DNA of 64,000 nt from Auanema rhodensis (Eukaryota; Nematoda; Chromadorea; Rhabditida; Rhabditidae), in NCBI GenBank assembly GCA_964057225.1, contig OZ059894.1, forward strand, positions 9,496,131-9,560,130, given 5' to 3'. Shown here in pieces: positions 25,007-38,000 of this stretch. The stretch's first letter is position 1, and every line of letters starts with the position of its first letter. Both the position numbers and the translations under genes were made by a program. The notes beneath the pieces were generated by a model. It ran no database searches. It was not told the origin of the DNA and saw only the letters and a program-made list of their open reading frames with translations.

Positions 25007-28000
25007 GGGGGAGGGGGAGAAAAAAAAGAAAGAAGAAGTAATAAAAACTTTATTTCAATAAAGGATATTAAGGTGTTATTACGAAGTAGCCAGGTAACAA
25101 GATGATGATGGATTCCCAAAAGCTATTTAGGATATATGCAGTTGAAATGAGGCTGTATTCATTTGGAATTCTATTGTTCGTCAGTTCTACACTACCCTCC
25201 CCCCCAACTCTTTAAGTTGTCCTCCTCTCCCTCCCCCTCGACCACTGTCTAGCTACAACAACGATTTTCATGCTATTTTAGTTGTGTCTTCTTCTATTCA
25301 AAATATAATATTAATGAATAGATAACTATTATTAAATAATAATATGAATTAACTATATATTTAAAAAAAATTTCTTTCTATAATCCATAAGAGACAAAAA
25401 TAGAAGAAAAAAACATTTTAGAAAAATATACGTAGAAAACAAACATAAATAATAGAAAAATATACATAAATGTGAGAACAGAAGTATCATGAAATAACCG
25501 GAAAAAGAAAAAAAGAGGATAGCTTGGAACAATGTCTTCGCATATGACAGGCAAAAGCCTGTGTCTCATTGAAAGTAAATATTAGCTAGAAGTAACATAT
25601 CCAATTAGATATTTATTTCCTGAACATGAAACCTTGAATAAGAATTTTATGGAATTTGCTCAATGTTCGTATAGAATCTACAATAAGTTTTCAGATTAAA
25701 CTTTTAATAAACTAAGTAAATCTCTCTTTCTATCTTTCCTTTGCTATCTTTCCCTTCTTATCTTCCCCACCTTATCTTTTCCTCTTTCTCTCTCTTATAC
25801 TTTATATAAACAACCGTGTTTTGTACGAAATATTGTAAAAATAAAAATTTTGAACTTACACGTGTAGTCTCTCACGTGAACTACAATCAAGTCAATATGC
25901 AAATTAAGCATTTATTTTAAAGAATAAAAAACAACCAAATGAAATACAGAATAGCATAATAAAGCATTTTTGGAATAGAAGAGTATAAGAGTTAAGATAT
26001 TCGATGCGAGTCACGTTGGCAAAGCCAAATGGTCAAAATGGAAGAACAGGAAATCGACATAGAACAAAGCTATTCATCAGGAAGCAAGACCTATAATCCC
26101 GTTCAGCATATATCATTCTGATGTCTGAAACCTCTGCACTTCTACATTCACATAAGCCATTTTCTAATATTAAAGTTTAAAAAGAAAGTTCGACGAAAAT
26201 AGGGAAAGTAGAGTATGAACTGATTGAATTAGGCTTCAATTCACTCATGGCAATCATTTTCAAAACTAAACAATCATTCGACTTATAAAATATTATTAAT
26301 GGAATATTTGGATTAAGAAAATGAGTTTTAATAAAGATAATCTGATATATTTATATTTAAATTTATGATAAAATACATGATGAATAGATAGATGTCAGTA
26401 TACAAGCCACAGAATATCCATAAGATGTGAAGCTGAAGCTAAGATGAAGATGATGCTCATTTGGTGAGCATCGTGAAAAGACACATTTTTCAGATATTGC
26501 TTTGAAATGAGCAATTGTATACATCGTTTCCTTGACATTTCTATTATATATAAGTCCATTTTTTGCTTTTTGTCCTGTATTTCACACCCGCTTAAATGCT
26601 TTTCCCTTCTCTTCTCTTCTCATTCTCTTTCAAATAATGAAACCAATACTAAATTACAAGAAAAAACATTTGAAATTATTGAAGTGCAATATGTGTTTCA
26701 GAGGAAAAAAAGGCAAAAAAATCAAGAATCAAAGGAAATACAGCATTACATCTTATAGCCAATTACGTTAATTTTGGCAAATCATGCAAGTTTCTAATAC
26801 AATTTCAAATGATTTCAAGTCGATATAGACAGAAAGAAAAGTTGCAAGAACTTGACACTATAGATCATTTCAGAGAAAAGAAAAATTTTTTCTCTTTTTT
26901 TCCTTTTTTTTGAAGGAATTCTTGGAGCGAAATTGGAAAAAAAAGCAAAACAACATGAATGGTGATGATGCTGAGTAATAGAAAACTCTCAGAATCTGAT
27001 ATGAGACATGGATATGGATGATTGCCTATGATGCATTATATGAATGTGTTGTACTTGTTCAGTTTTCTTATTGGTTTGTTTCTTTTGAGAAAAAAAAACG
27101 AAAAAAAATTAATCAGCTTTAAAGGAAAAAAACATACGCAAGGAAGGAAATTATCTAATTTAAGTAAAAACTTCAGTTTCTCTCAGAATGTTGTAGAATG
27201 TGTAGAAGAATAAGAAGAAATAGAGAAAACGATGAGCTTCATGATGGTTGGGCTACTCAATGAAATTCCCAAGAGTAAAGTCTTCAAGAGCGTATGTTTA
27301 CGCTAATCTGGCAGAATATGCCCATTTTAGAGGCAATCATGATATATAAGCTGAAAAAGAGAACAATAAAACAAATATTATTACATATTTAATATTTAAT
27401 ATAAAATATAAAATATTTTTTACCTTTGAGGTAAATGAAAAAAAAGGAAGAACATGAATTCTTGTCTAAATTCTTTTAATTTTTTTCTCAAAAATATGTA
27501 AAATAGTTATAACTTCAAGTAGAATTTCGGAAGAAATGGAATAGCACTGAGAAGAAAAACGCTGGCTACTGCTGCAACTCGTACTCGAAAGATGGATAAA
27601 TCATATAATATATTGAGTTCAATTGCTCAACTGCTGACGTCAAACATCAAATGCTAGCTGTCAAACGATTTGTACTACAACTAGAAAATCTTATGAGAGA
27701 ATCATGAATTATCAAATGAAATATAAGAAATATTGTCATTCTGTATAATATCAATGAAATTAGAAATTATTTCCTTGTTTTCAAATTGTTCCTTCTTACC
27801 TTTCTGTCAATGTTTTTGTTTTTAAATCTTTTTCTTTTTCGATTAATCATTTCAAATATCTGCCATTTTCTCAAAATCTTTTGCTCTAAGGGAGTGAGAT
27901 AGTTGAAAGGTGAACATTCAATGTTTTTTCCAATTTCTTTTGGAGAATTTCGTCAGATTCTCTAGAAACTTTCTCTCATTGCATAACGCGTAGCTCCTTT

Positions 28001-29404
28001 TCTCCATCATTAAAACTTGAAAACCATCTTTTTACTAAGCTTTAACTTAAAAAATAAATTCGGAAAGTACAATTTCAGCATCGTTTACTTGTCTAGGAAC
28101 TTCAAATAAATGGATTTTTGAATAAAAACAACGAGATATAATAAGCAATTTTATTTTTAAATTTTGGAAAAAAATTAGCATATTAAATGATTTTATTTTA
28201 TTTTTAAATTGCAAAATATGGAGATCGGTTGTATTTGATTTCAATGTTCATGATTCTAATGTTTTTGAAATATGAAACATAAAAGTCTAATAGAAACATA
28301 ATTGTGAGAAGAAGCATCTAGTGAGTAGTGTATTAGACGGATCGAAACCCTGTCACGAAGGCTAAAAGAGGAGGTGATACAGAGATGGAGAAGCCGTCAG
28401 CCTATACGAATTGATGCCAAAAGAAATTAAAATTTGATGAAAATGTGAGATGTAGCATCTTAATTTCAACCAGATATAAAAAGCTCACAAAAAATTGAAA
28501 TGACAAGCGAAAGAACATGAAAATTATGATTTTTTACTAATTATAAAAATGTAATAATTAAGCAAAAATATTATATTTTAAGGAAAAATTGTATACAAGT
28601 ATTGTCTGGCAATGATCTAAAGCATTTCTTCTGCCCATCATCTATGCCATTGTCTTAGCTGAATATCTATTTGAAAGGATTTAAATCGAATTCGTGTCTG
28701 GCCATCATCATATAGATTGACTAATTTCATTGCCAAAATTCCAATAAACATACTGAAATAGATGAAAAGATAAGAAAAATAATATTTACAAATAGAAAAA
28801 ATCAATGAATGCATTATATGATGAACTGGAAAAGAGGCTTCACGATTCAGGAAAAGCTTAATGCACAGACTTTTCTAATGTGAGGTACAGTAGTTTCAGC
28901 TACTAGCACTGCTACACTGCTATTGCTATAAGCTTAAGCTTATCGTCTCGTCCACTGAACTACATATCAACTACATCGAGTTTTTGAATTTTAGATAAGA
29001 AATACATGACAAGCTCAAGATACATCGTATGCTACCATATCAAACTATCTTTAACATTGATATCATTAGTTCTTATCTACATATCCAGCAAGCTTGATGT
29101 TTTATCTTGATTGTACAACTGTGATAAGCAACTTATCAGGCTGCAACTTGAAACGGAAAATACAGGAAAACTTCGTTCATTTCCTTAAACTTATACTGGA
29201 AACTAATGTTAACGTCAGATTGGAATGGCTTACAGTACTATCGCTTTCGCTAATAGCTTACAACTTAGTTTATTAGTAAACTTAAGCATTTTATAATAAA
29301 TACTCCAAAATATGGAGGACTTTGTTGCAACTTTAACAAAATTCAAGTAAAAAATATAATTCTACAACAGTTTATTAAACAGCTTACTGTACAATTTCAA
29401 TTTA

Positions 29405-30691
29405 TTAATTTGATGGCAAAGCTGAAGCAAATCCTATTCTCTTTTGCTTGATATCATAGACTTGGCAGTAAGATCTCATCCAAGTATCTCCTAAGATCCA
29501 AGATGGCCCAAATCCAGCAGCACCCATAGAGAAGAAACTAATCACACATCGGCCATTTCCCAATCCAAGATCGAGAACGTATTCTTTGGGTAAAACTTCA
29601 TATCTTTGTCCATTGAAAGTGAAGAAAAGTGGTGGAAGAGATGACATCTGATCGCAAGGAACAGTATAGACTTCGTTCAGTTTGTCGAGGGTAGCTTTGG
29701 TTTGAGCAACAACGCTCTTGAAAACAGATTCAGGGCATCCGAGCCATGACGTACCGGTGTCAGAGATAGCCTGAGTTTTCTTAGCGGTAATGAAATCTCC
29801 AATTTGGAAGGCATCCATGGGGAACTGCCAGTAGGTCTCACTCGAGAGAGCAACATATTGAATATTGAAGTCACAGTGAGCGTTATCGAATCCTCCATAG
29901 GTAATTAAGCCTCCGTCAGCTTGGTTAGCAGAGCCACCACGATGAGCCATGAAGACTGTGAAGATTTGTTGATCAAGGCTAGGTAAAAGGTTTTGCATTG
30001 GTGGTACGACTTTATCTACAGCTAAAGCTGGCCATCCGAGTCCCATGATTCCATCCATTGGTTGGTATCCGATTGTGGAGTCAACATGAGTAGCAACTCC
30101 AAACTCTTGATTCTTGACAGAGAGACCGCCGAGAGAGAGATTATCTAATCCAAGATATCCCTTGCATGATCCAGCCTTATAGCGAATTGTGAAAGTTCTA
30201 GACTCCTTCACGAAAGTAGATGATTGACCAGTGTTAAACTTCTTCTTTTTGTAGTTGGAAGCAGCAAAACCATTACAAGCAGAGGTATTACAATCAGCAT
30301 CAATAACCCAAAGGTTGGATGATCCAGTATCAGGAACGATAGTGAAGGTTTGAGCTGAAGACATTATAGATGAGAAGTGAGTATCAAAGTGGCGTAGTTT
30401 TTACCTGGAGTTCCAAGAGTAATGTTGGCAAGATAGAAGTCATCGGAGTAATCGATGAAATGCTGATTTCCGACTTGAGGGTCAACTTGGAGTCGAGCAA
30501 GATGCTTTTGAGCAAGATATTCATTGTATATTCCTTCCCTAAATCACAATTATTAATATTCAACTTAGTTATTATATAAATTACTTAATCATTCTGGCCA
30601 TCCTGGAACCAGTGCTCCTAGTTTCCATCTTAACGACTGCAGCTTGAGCTGCTGACAGACCGAGCAAAAGTATAACGAATAAACTTCTCAT
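29405..30691 (-). CDS. asp-1: secreted aspartic protease, ASP-1-like (cathepsin D/pepsin family A1)
   Basis: Three exons (30691-30585, 30538-30405, 30354-29405) give 396 aa. The protein starts with a signal peptide (MRSLFVILLLGLSAAQA), then a short propeptide rich in Lys/Arg, then a complete bilobal protease. Both catalytic aspartates are present, in VPDTGSSNLW and ISDTGTSWLG. Blocks such as NGYLG-like KGYLGLDNL, GLGWPALAVD, YWQFPMDAF and GFGPSWILGDTW are characteristic of C. elegans ASP-1 and its relatives, which are intestinal, lysosomal or secreted digestive enzymes. Intron positions are short and early. Upstream there is a TATA-like element and a cluster of GATA sites, as expected for a gut gene. 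Confidence 0.97.
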
Positions 30692-30792
30692 TCTGAAAAT
30701 GTGAATAAATAAGTTCGAAAGCTATAAGGTTGCCAGCAAGGGCTGAGGAATAGCAGAGAAAGAAGTGTGAATTTCTGAAGAAAATGAGTTCA

Positions 30793-31132
30793 TTATATAC
30801 CAACTCATCTCTTATCGCTCTGAATATCAGTATGAGAAAATAAATGACGAAGAGAGAGAGAAGCATCAACTTGTGGGGCTCTTGATAAGCTCAAATCGTA
30901 GTCAGGCACATCATTCAAAGTTCTTATCACTGACTTTTATTCTTTTTACTAAAGGATGAAGATTGATATAACACCAGGCTTCAAGCTACTGTCTTATCTC
31001 CATGATGTAATGTGATAAATGGTTAATTTCGCCAGACTGTACTCCAAATTACTCCACCCATAACATCAGACTCGCACTCATCTAAAAGGAACTGTACCAA
31101 TAATTATCATGCTGTTCCGTTATGTCTTATCA
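30793..31132 (-). promoter_or_regulatory. gut-type promoter: TATA box and six GATA motifs
   Basis: Read on the minus strand, a TATATAA element lies at 30793-30799, about 100 nt before the protease ATG. GATAA or TTATC cores occur at about 30812-30816, 30883-30888, 30924-30929, 30993-30997, 31013-31018, 31104-31109 and 31127-31132; most are extended TGATAA or TTATCA. In C. elegans, TGATAA is the site of ELT-2/ELT-7, which drive intestinal genes including aspartic proteases. Function here is inferred from motif density. Confidence 0.6.
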
Positions 31133-31215
31133 CTAGATGTGTATATTAAATATTTTATTCAGTTTATTGTGATGATATAACTTAATTAGTTTGAAGCAAC
31201 GGATTTTAAATGAAT

Positions 31216-32575
31216 CTAGGCTTTTGCTTTTCTCAAGATGAAAGCTTCCAGCAGTTCGAGCTTAGCATCTTCCGTCATTTCTACATACAGCTTGTTGTGA
31301 AACATTGAGCAGAACTGTGTATAGCTGTCAATCCTTTCCAGACATTTGTCCTAAAAAAACGTTCATTTTCAATTTCTTTTATATTCATATAGTATACAGT
31401 GGATCCATTTATTCTTACTAACCTTATATAATTTTAGATTAAATCTCCATACATATAGGACTATAGTATCAGCACTTAATCCAGTTCCTTCATAATTTTG
31501 TAAAAAATTTTGACAATAATATTTAATTATAGGAACATCATATGTATCAGCTATACGAAGTATTTTCTCCACATTATTTTCTTCAAAAAAATTCAATTTT
31601 TCATTTTATATTTCAGATGAATCATTCAAATCTTTCTCTCTCTTCCTCGCTACATACCGTATACTTCATCTTCACAGATGTAGAGAAGATATAGAAATTG
31701 CTCAAAATCTTTGTAAGTGATATCATAACCAATGTCCAAATCGATATTTGTATTTATAGTAGGTGGTGGCACTTCAAGTAAGCCAAGATCTACGTGATGA
31801 ATGTTCAAGAAGAATGCATATCCAGGAAAAGGACGTCGACTCCTTCTCTCTTGTTCTTCAATTAATTCTTTGAAAACGCTTGAATGACGTTTTAGTGTCT
31901 GGAAAGCTGACGTGATTTAGGTGTTCAGATGCTTCTTTTCAATCTCATCAAAACGAACCGCTTTATGGCAATAAAGAGATCGACCTTTTATGGTTAGGCT
32001 TAGATCAACTCCATCAAGATTACGTGTTCGAAAGTTTATGAACGGCAAACTTCTGAATTGTAAACAAATTATGTTTACATAGCTAGTTTAGGCACTACCT
32101 GATTCCTTGAGTTGTCATATTACTGATTGTAATTTGCAAAGATATGGAAGAATGTCCTAATTCGGGTTCCCGTTCACATAATCTTGAATAAGGTTGTTGG
32201 AAAATAGTAAGTGAATTCTTTGCTTTAAGAGTTATCTATAAATCTCAAAAATGAATCGAATACAGAATATCACAGAGAAGACTGACTTCTTCTTCTTCGT
32301 ACAACACACCGTTGACATCAGAATGAAAATCCAAAGTCATAGACCAATCCTTGATGGCACGTACGTGGTGTGGCACAACGCTAACATCCACAACAACCAT
32401 ATCAATCATATCCACTTCTTTTCGTGAAACAGATAGAATCCTTTAAGAATAAAACTTGAAATAAAGATTTACATGCAACTTACCAAGCACTTTTGTCTTT
32501 TAAAAATTTTTTTGATGTCACTTCATCGGTAATGTCATGAAAATTTTCAAAAGTGTGATGTATGGAAATGTCCAT
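31216..32575 (-). CDS. BTB/POZ-domain protein
   Basis: Seven exons (32575-32484, 32440-32287, 32235-32099, 32052-31959, 31898-31658, 31580-31423, 31350-31216) give 336 aa. The BTB fold occupies the second half: a DLSLTIKGRSLYCHKA strand-helix start, then RHSSVFKELI, a YDITYKDFEQFLYLLYI helix and ENNVEKILRIADTYDVPIIK, the usual linear order of BTB A1 to A5. The C-terminus is a helical extension resembling the 3-box/BACK start. The N-terminal 150 aa contains short beta-type stretches (VVVDVSVVP, SISLQITISN) and could be a divergent MATH domain, which commonly pairs with BTB in nematodes as CUL3 adaptors. That domain call is uncertain. No stop, frameshift or odd splice site was found except a weak GTTCGT donor in exon 4. 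Confidence 0.85.
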
Positions 32576-33563
32576 TCTGTAAATAATAATCTTTAATTAT
32601 ATGTAAAATTAAATAAAAATAACAAACAATAGAACAAAAAATAAATTTAAAAAAAACCTAAAAATTAATAATTTTATCTTTTTCTTTCTCATAAAAATAG
32701 AGTTGTATTGATTTTTTGGAGTATTTTTTATGAACAACATCAATATTTTTCCATAATTCTTTGTCTATACACACCAACTTTATCTATTAAAGTTGGATTT
32801 TTCAACTTTTTTCTTAACCAAACTTTAGGCAAAAGTAGAAAAAATGGTTTAAACATAAGATTTACTTCCTTTCTATTTCATAATTCCGAAAAAAATCTCT
32901 TATAACAGGTTATTTTGGTGCGAGAACCTATGTTTTAATGCCAAATACAATTCATTTAAAAGGTTTAATATTACTTTTCAAAAGTTATTTAATACTTCTA
33001 TTTCAAGAAAAAAAAGAAGAAATATATAAATTATTTACTATAAAGATATTTATCATTTTTTATAAGTTATATGACAATTTTTGTAAAATGTTGTAGTTTG
33101 ATCGAGGTTGGATAAAATCAAAATGGAAATGGTTATACTATTGTTTTCATCTTAATTTAAGTGACAAGTAGTCAGCTGTCAAGTTTCATATAGTTTTTCC
33201 GAGATGTTCATTAGTTAGTTCAGAAGAACATGAACAGATGTTTTTCCAATTATAAAGATCTTACTATACATATGGTTAGGAGGCTCTGTTATTCTCTTGT
33301 TTAAACTAGAATAAAGCTTAATATGCTGTTAGGGTATAATAAAAATAATTATTTCGATCTTGCCTATGTATGATTAAGAGCTCTTATGGCTTATTGGACT
33401 TTGAACTCTAAGATCAGTAGATCGAAGATCATCCTGGATTTGCTCACATGGGCTTTGTGTTACGGTACCGCTGACCTAGGTGCATTTGGCTCCGCCTACT
33501 TTGAGCCTGTATATATAGAGATGCACATGCTCATATTCTTCAGATTCGACCATAATCTCTAAA
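32576..33563. other. divergent intergenic region, BTB gene / C-type lectin gene
   Basis: AT-rich spacer between two divergently transcribed genes, with no coding exon. A clear TATATATAG box at 33510-33518 lies 46 nt before the lectin ATG; the last 150 bp are less AT-rich than the rest. Confidence 0.55.
33510..33518 (+). promoter_or_regulatory. TATA box of the C-type lectin gene
   Basis: TATATATAG, 46 nt upstream of the ATG, inside a short block that is less AT-rich than the surroundings. The spacing implies a 5' UTR of only about 15-20 nt, or SL trans-splicing. Confidence 0.6.
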
Positions 33564-34213
33564 ATGGCTTCATCAATTGTTCTTTTTTCTATTCTCTTCG
33601 TTTCTGTTATTGCCTGCCCCTGCGCTAATAAGGATAAGGAGCAGCCCAGTCCACAGCCTACTGCTAACTCTGATTTTGATTGGAAGACTGCTGATCGCAT
33701 TCGCTTAGCACAGAATGTGCTCTTTTCTCCTCCCAAGATGGAAACCCCTCTCTGCGGAGATGGCTGGGAAGTCATGAAGGAGTCTTGCTACTATGTTGAG
33801 AGAGATGAAAAACTTTCTTACAATTTGGCTGAGAAGAAGTGCCGCAACCTTGGAGCTACTCTCTTTGTTCCCAACACCAAGGAAGAATATGTAAGTTTTT
33901 TCTAACTATACCCTGTTTCTCATTCTAAGCATTACAGGAGCTCCTCGCTTTCGACGCTCCACAAAACTTCTTCACCTGGTCTGGACTCACTAAGAAGACC
34001 GATACCTCTGAGCCACAATGGTCATCTCCAGAGGGTGTTGACTTCAAGCAATTGAACTGGATCAACCAGCCTTACGGAGATGCTGTTAATGGATGGAGCA
34101 CTGCTTCTCAATGTGCTGCTCACTTCAACTCCGTCACCAAGTACACCTTCTGGTATCCTTGCGATTTCGCCAACTACTACATCTGCGAGCGTAATGCTAC
34201 TCTAGTTCATTAA
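33564..34213 (+). CDS. secreted C-type lectin domain protein
   Basis: Two exons (33564-33890, 33938-34213) give 200 aa. A signal peptide (MASSIVLFSILFVSVIACPC) precedes a short Lys/Glu/Pro/Gln linker, then one CTLD from LCGDGWEVMKESCYYV to the end. Typical landmarks: CYYV, AEKKCRNLGATLFVP, FTWSGL, QWSSPEG, WINQPYG, SQCAAHF and FWYPCDFANYYICER. The carbohydrate Ca2+-binding motifs EPN/QPD and WND are not present in canonical form (QPY and WYP instead), so sugar binding by the classical site is doubtful. Nematode CTLs of this size are usually intestinal and infection-inducible. Codon use is clearly more GC-rich than in its neighbours (many GCT, ATC, AAG, TTC codons), a sign of high expression. 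Confidence 0.93.
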
Positions 34214-35031
34214 TTAAGAAAATCTGATAAGATCCCATCATCGAATACGAGTAAAGTTGTAAGTAAAACTTACAAAATTATGTAAATAAGTAATAAAACT
34301 TTGATCGAATATCATATTTTTTGTATTTTCTATCTGATAACGCAACTGAATGAGAAAAACCGTAAAGATCGTGCAGCTACGAATTGAAAGTAAATGAGAT
34401 TCTCATCAACATCAGCATCATCAAACCGATCATCATGATCGTACACCGTCTCAATGTTTCTACCTATGCTTTCAATAAACGATTTGCGAATTGCCGCAGA
34501 TGGTTGATTTGATTAATAGTTGAAGAGAAACATGTCACATTAGCATCATCCTGATCATCCGAATATCCTTGTATTTCCAGAAGGTCAGATGAAATCTTGA
34601 CCAGACAAGCCACGTGTGGAGGGAAGATGTATTTGATCAAAAATGAACAAAATTTTCAAAAGTAATGTGATTAAATCTATTTACTTCATTCGCAAGGTTT
34701 CTACGAATATCCTGATTAAGCTAGCTGACAGAAACATCGAATCATCTGTCAATCTGAGTAATTCATGCTGATGCTAGAAAGAGAAAAACGAACTTGAAGT
34801 GGTAAACTTGTCAATTAATATATATGATGTATTATCTATTTACCCATTATCTTATTATTTTGTTATTTAGAGTTAACTATTCAAAATAATTCATTGAAGT
34901 GAAAAATCGTACTGTCGCCGTTCTTGACCCTATTATTACCTTATATAAACTAGCTGACTAGTCCAAGAAGGTTTTCGGTTTTTTGCTGTTAGTTAGTTCA
35001 GTCGTAGAAGAGATTGAAGAATAGAACAAGG
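34214..35031. other. intergenic region between lectin and TIL-protein genes
   Basis: No coding exon seen. It includes the lectin 3' UTR (AATAAA at about 34290) and, at 34942-34948, a TATATAA element about 85 nt before the ATG of the TIL-domain gene. Confidence 0.55.
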
Positions 35032-38000
35032 ATGATCACGGTATGAACATCATTCATAATATTTTTCATGTTGTGGTTTATTTTGGTCAAAAATCATTGA
35101 TTGATATCAGTATGTGCATGCTTTTGACTCACTTATCTCGTTCTCTCTTATCTGTTTCTCTCTCGCGCGTGCGCCCTAAATCTCTTCCAACTTTTTTTTT
35201 TAATTTAAGCATGCTCATCTAACAACTTCAAAAAGCATATTTCATCAGTGATTTAATGCTTTATCCATAATTAATATGAAATTTTCTTTTTTTTAGCTGT
35301 TGCTGATTAGCCTGTTGAGCTTGATTCCATGCTCAATCGCAGTCGATACGAACACGTTACAGGTGCAAGTAGGAGATGAAGATGCTTTCGGTAAGGACTC
35401 TGATTTGCATCTTTGAGAATGGAATGAACCTTTGAAATGACTTTGCGTGTGCATGAGCTTTTCTAACTGTTTTTCCGACTTTCTGACCGCTGTAGCTTCT
35501 CTGACTCTTTCCATAATAGTATCCTCCTCCTCTATCCTTTCGCAGTATGTTCGCAAAGTTTTTCCAAATGTAAAAAACATTTTCTCCTTTTTTGGCGAAA
35601 AATTAGAATAAGAACGTAGGCTCGCAGGGAGAACTATGGCGCTCGTGTGATGAAGTACCGTGTATTAGGAATTTCGTCTGTGTGATGAGAAAGCTTACAT
35701 GTCTAAGCGATCAATGCTCCAACATATCACCATTACCACTCTGTGTTCCTGGAGATCCACGTATATACATTAGCTTCTGTTGATCACAAATTCTTATTTT
35801 CAATTTGCTTTCAGAACATAACTGTGCGTTTGTAACATGTGTCGATGGTTTCAAATGCATTCATGTGGAAAATGAATGTGATACTACTCCATGTCTGCCA
35901 CAACCAAAATGCGTAGCATTTGAGTAAGTGGAAGAAGCCTTTTCACGAATTACAGTTTCATGTTCATCAGCAGTTCTGCTAATGAACCGTTAATGAAACT
36001 TGAATGAAACTTGAGTAGAAATGAAAACGATCACGACAACGTGGATTGCGTTGCAAACGATACTGACATTCTTTCAGTTTTCAAATCTTACTTTCAAGTT
36101 TTGATATTTTAATCCTAATTTCGTTTACAGGGCCTTAACTGATAAAGTTGAACAAGTCACTTCAAGCCCTAGTTCACAAGAAGATTCGGATAAACCCCGA
36201 CCTCTTAGTGATAGTAGTATTCAACACTTACATATTCCTCTCCCACCAGGAAGTCGCTTTTTTCAACTTTACATGTAGTAACTTGTCCGAATTTAGCAAA
36301 ACGTCCACCTAAACCAGAAATAGATACATCACTTCCAGCAAGAACACAAATATTCCAAATAAAGGATACTAAGAGCAGGCGACAACCAAGTTCTATACAA
36401 CCTGGTATACACTTGTTCAAATCTTCGCAACATAAAATTCTTTATAGTTACAACTACGTCTCCTACACCAGCTCCAAAAACCTCTGCCAAGACGATAGCA
36501 TTGGAAAGGTCCGTCAAAACCACTAAACAACCTGAACGGTTAACAACACATACCTCTCCAATTACTCGTATTCCTTCTCGTCCTATCTTGTCCCGTGCTG
36601 GAAGAATTCACCCTCACCCAACGCATAAAAACTCTAGCAAACCTATTGAGAAAGTACCAAGAAAAGTTTTACAACCACATTTGTCAACCACAACATCAAA
36701 ACCTGTTGACCCACAACCTCAACATCCTCTAAATCAAAAGATTGTGGATCATAGAGAAGCCCGCAGAGGATCTCTACGACTACCTAAACCTATTGTTGAG
36801 CCTATAAGTCAATTTAGTACACAACATTTGACTGAAAGAGCAAGACCACGTCCTCAGCAACCGGAAAAACCTTTCAATCCCATACCTACTTCATCACCTT
36901 CTATGGCTGAAGCTCCAGTGGATGAGGCACTCCCAGCTAATATACAAGCTTCGCGAGCTGTGAGCTTCATATTCTTGGATGCTAGACCTGAAGTCATCAG
37001 TGCTATTGGAGATTATGCCTGTATGTTATAACTCTACCATCTAGTAATATTATGGTTATAAACTGAATGTTCACATTTATAGATAGAAATCGTGTACATC
37101 GACGTGGCGGTAGCTTCTCTCGTCAACGATACATCACCCGTACGTCAAGAACTGAATCATTTATTTTTAAAATCAGCCAAAACTTTCAGAAGATCCTTGT
37201 GCCAGCGTATTATGCGGAGAAAACCAACGATGTGAAGTATGTCAAAGAATCTATGACAAAGCATAATCCTCTACCTCTATTCTAGGCAATCTCAGATACA
37301 GCAGCTATGTGTGCTTCAGTACCAATATCCGCTTCAAATCGAGCTGTTCCTCAATTATCGTACGAAAAATTAAAATTTGAAATTAAACTGAATTCGAAAT
37401 ATTCTAGGCAAATTGTGAGTCCATGGGCAATACAACCACCAACTAAAGGAATAAACAGTAAGTACTTGAAAAAATTTTATTTGAATCAAGTCTTTAAATG
37501 ACGAAAATACGTGAAAAACATGAATTGCAACTTTAATTTCAAAGAAAAAATGGAATAAAAACGTTTGAATTCTGATTTTCAAAAAGAAAACCTGAATTTG
37601 AAATGAAAACATTAGTTATATTTCATTCTTCAGATTTGAACAACTTTGTTTCTGGAGCTGTTAATAGTGTCCAAGGATATATCTCGCAAATCGAGTGCAT
37701 TTTTACAGGAAAATGTCTTTCGGGTATCTATATAGGTTAAACCTATAAAATAATTTTTAACTATCCTTTAAAGATTATCAAACAACTACAAACTATCCTC
37801 GTCCCCCTACTACAACTACGACAACACAAAGGTTTTACTACATTTAATCCTGTTTGTTTTATTGTTTTTCTCAAAGGTATATTACTATTACTACTACTCG
37901 AGCACCTACAACTAGATCTTATGTAACGAGACATCCTTGTGATTCCATATACTGTATAAACGGTTTCTGTGCAATTAGAAATGGACGTGCTCAATGTGTT

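Larger units (their letters stand above)
22756..29404. other. 6.6-kb AT-rich stretch without a clear gene
   Basis: No multi-exon gene could be assembled. It holds purine tracts at 22951-23030 and 24931-25018 and many short AT-rich frames. Two exon-like islands are treated as findings: one on + at about 24367-24572 and one on - at about 28643-28755. The part just above 22755 is presumably the promoter of the K+ channel. Confidence 0.5.

Noticed and set aside
33476-33775. 99-codon minus-strand frame over the lectin start
   Set aside because: Antisense shadow of the C-type lectin exon; the plus strand has signal peptide, CTLD and splice sites.
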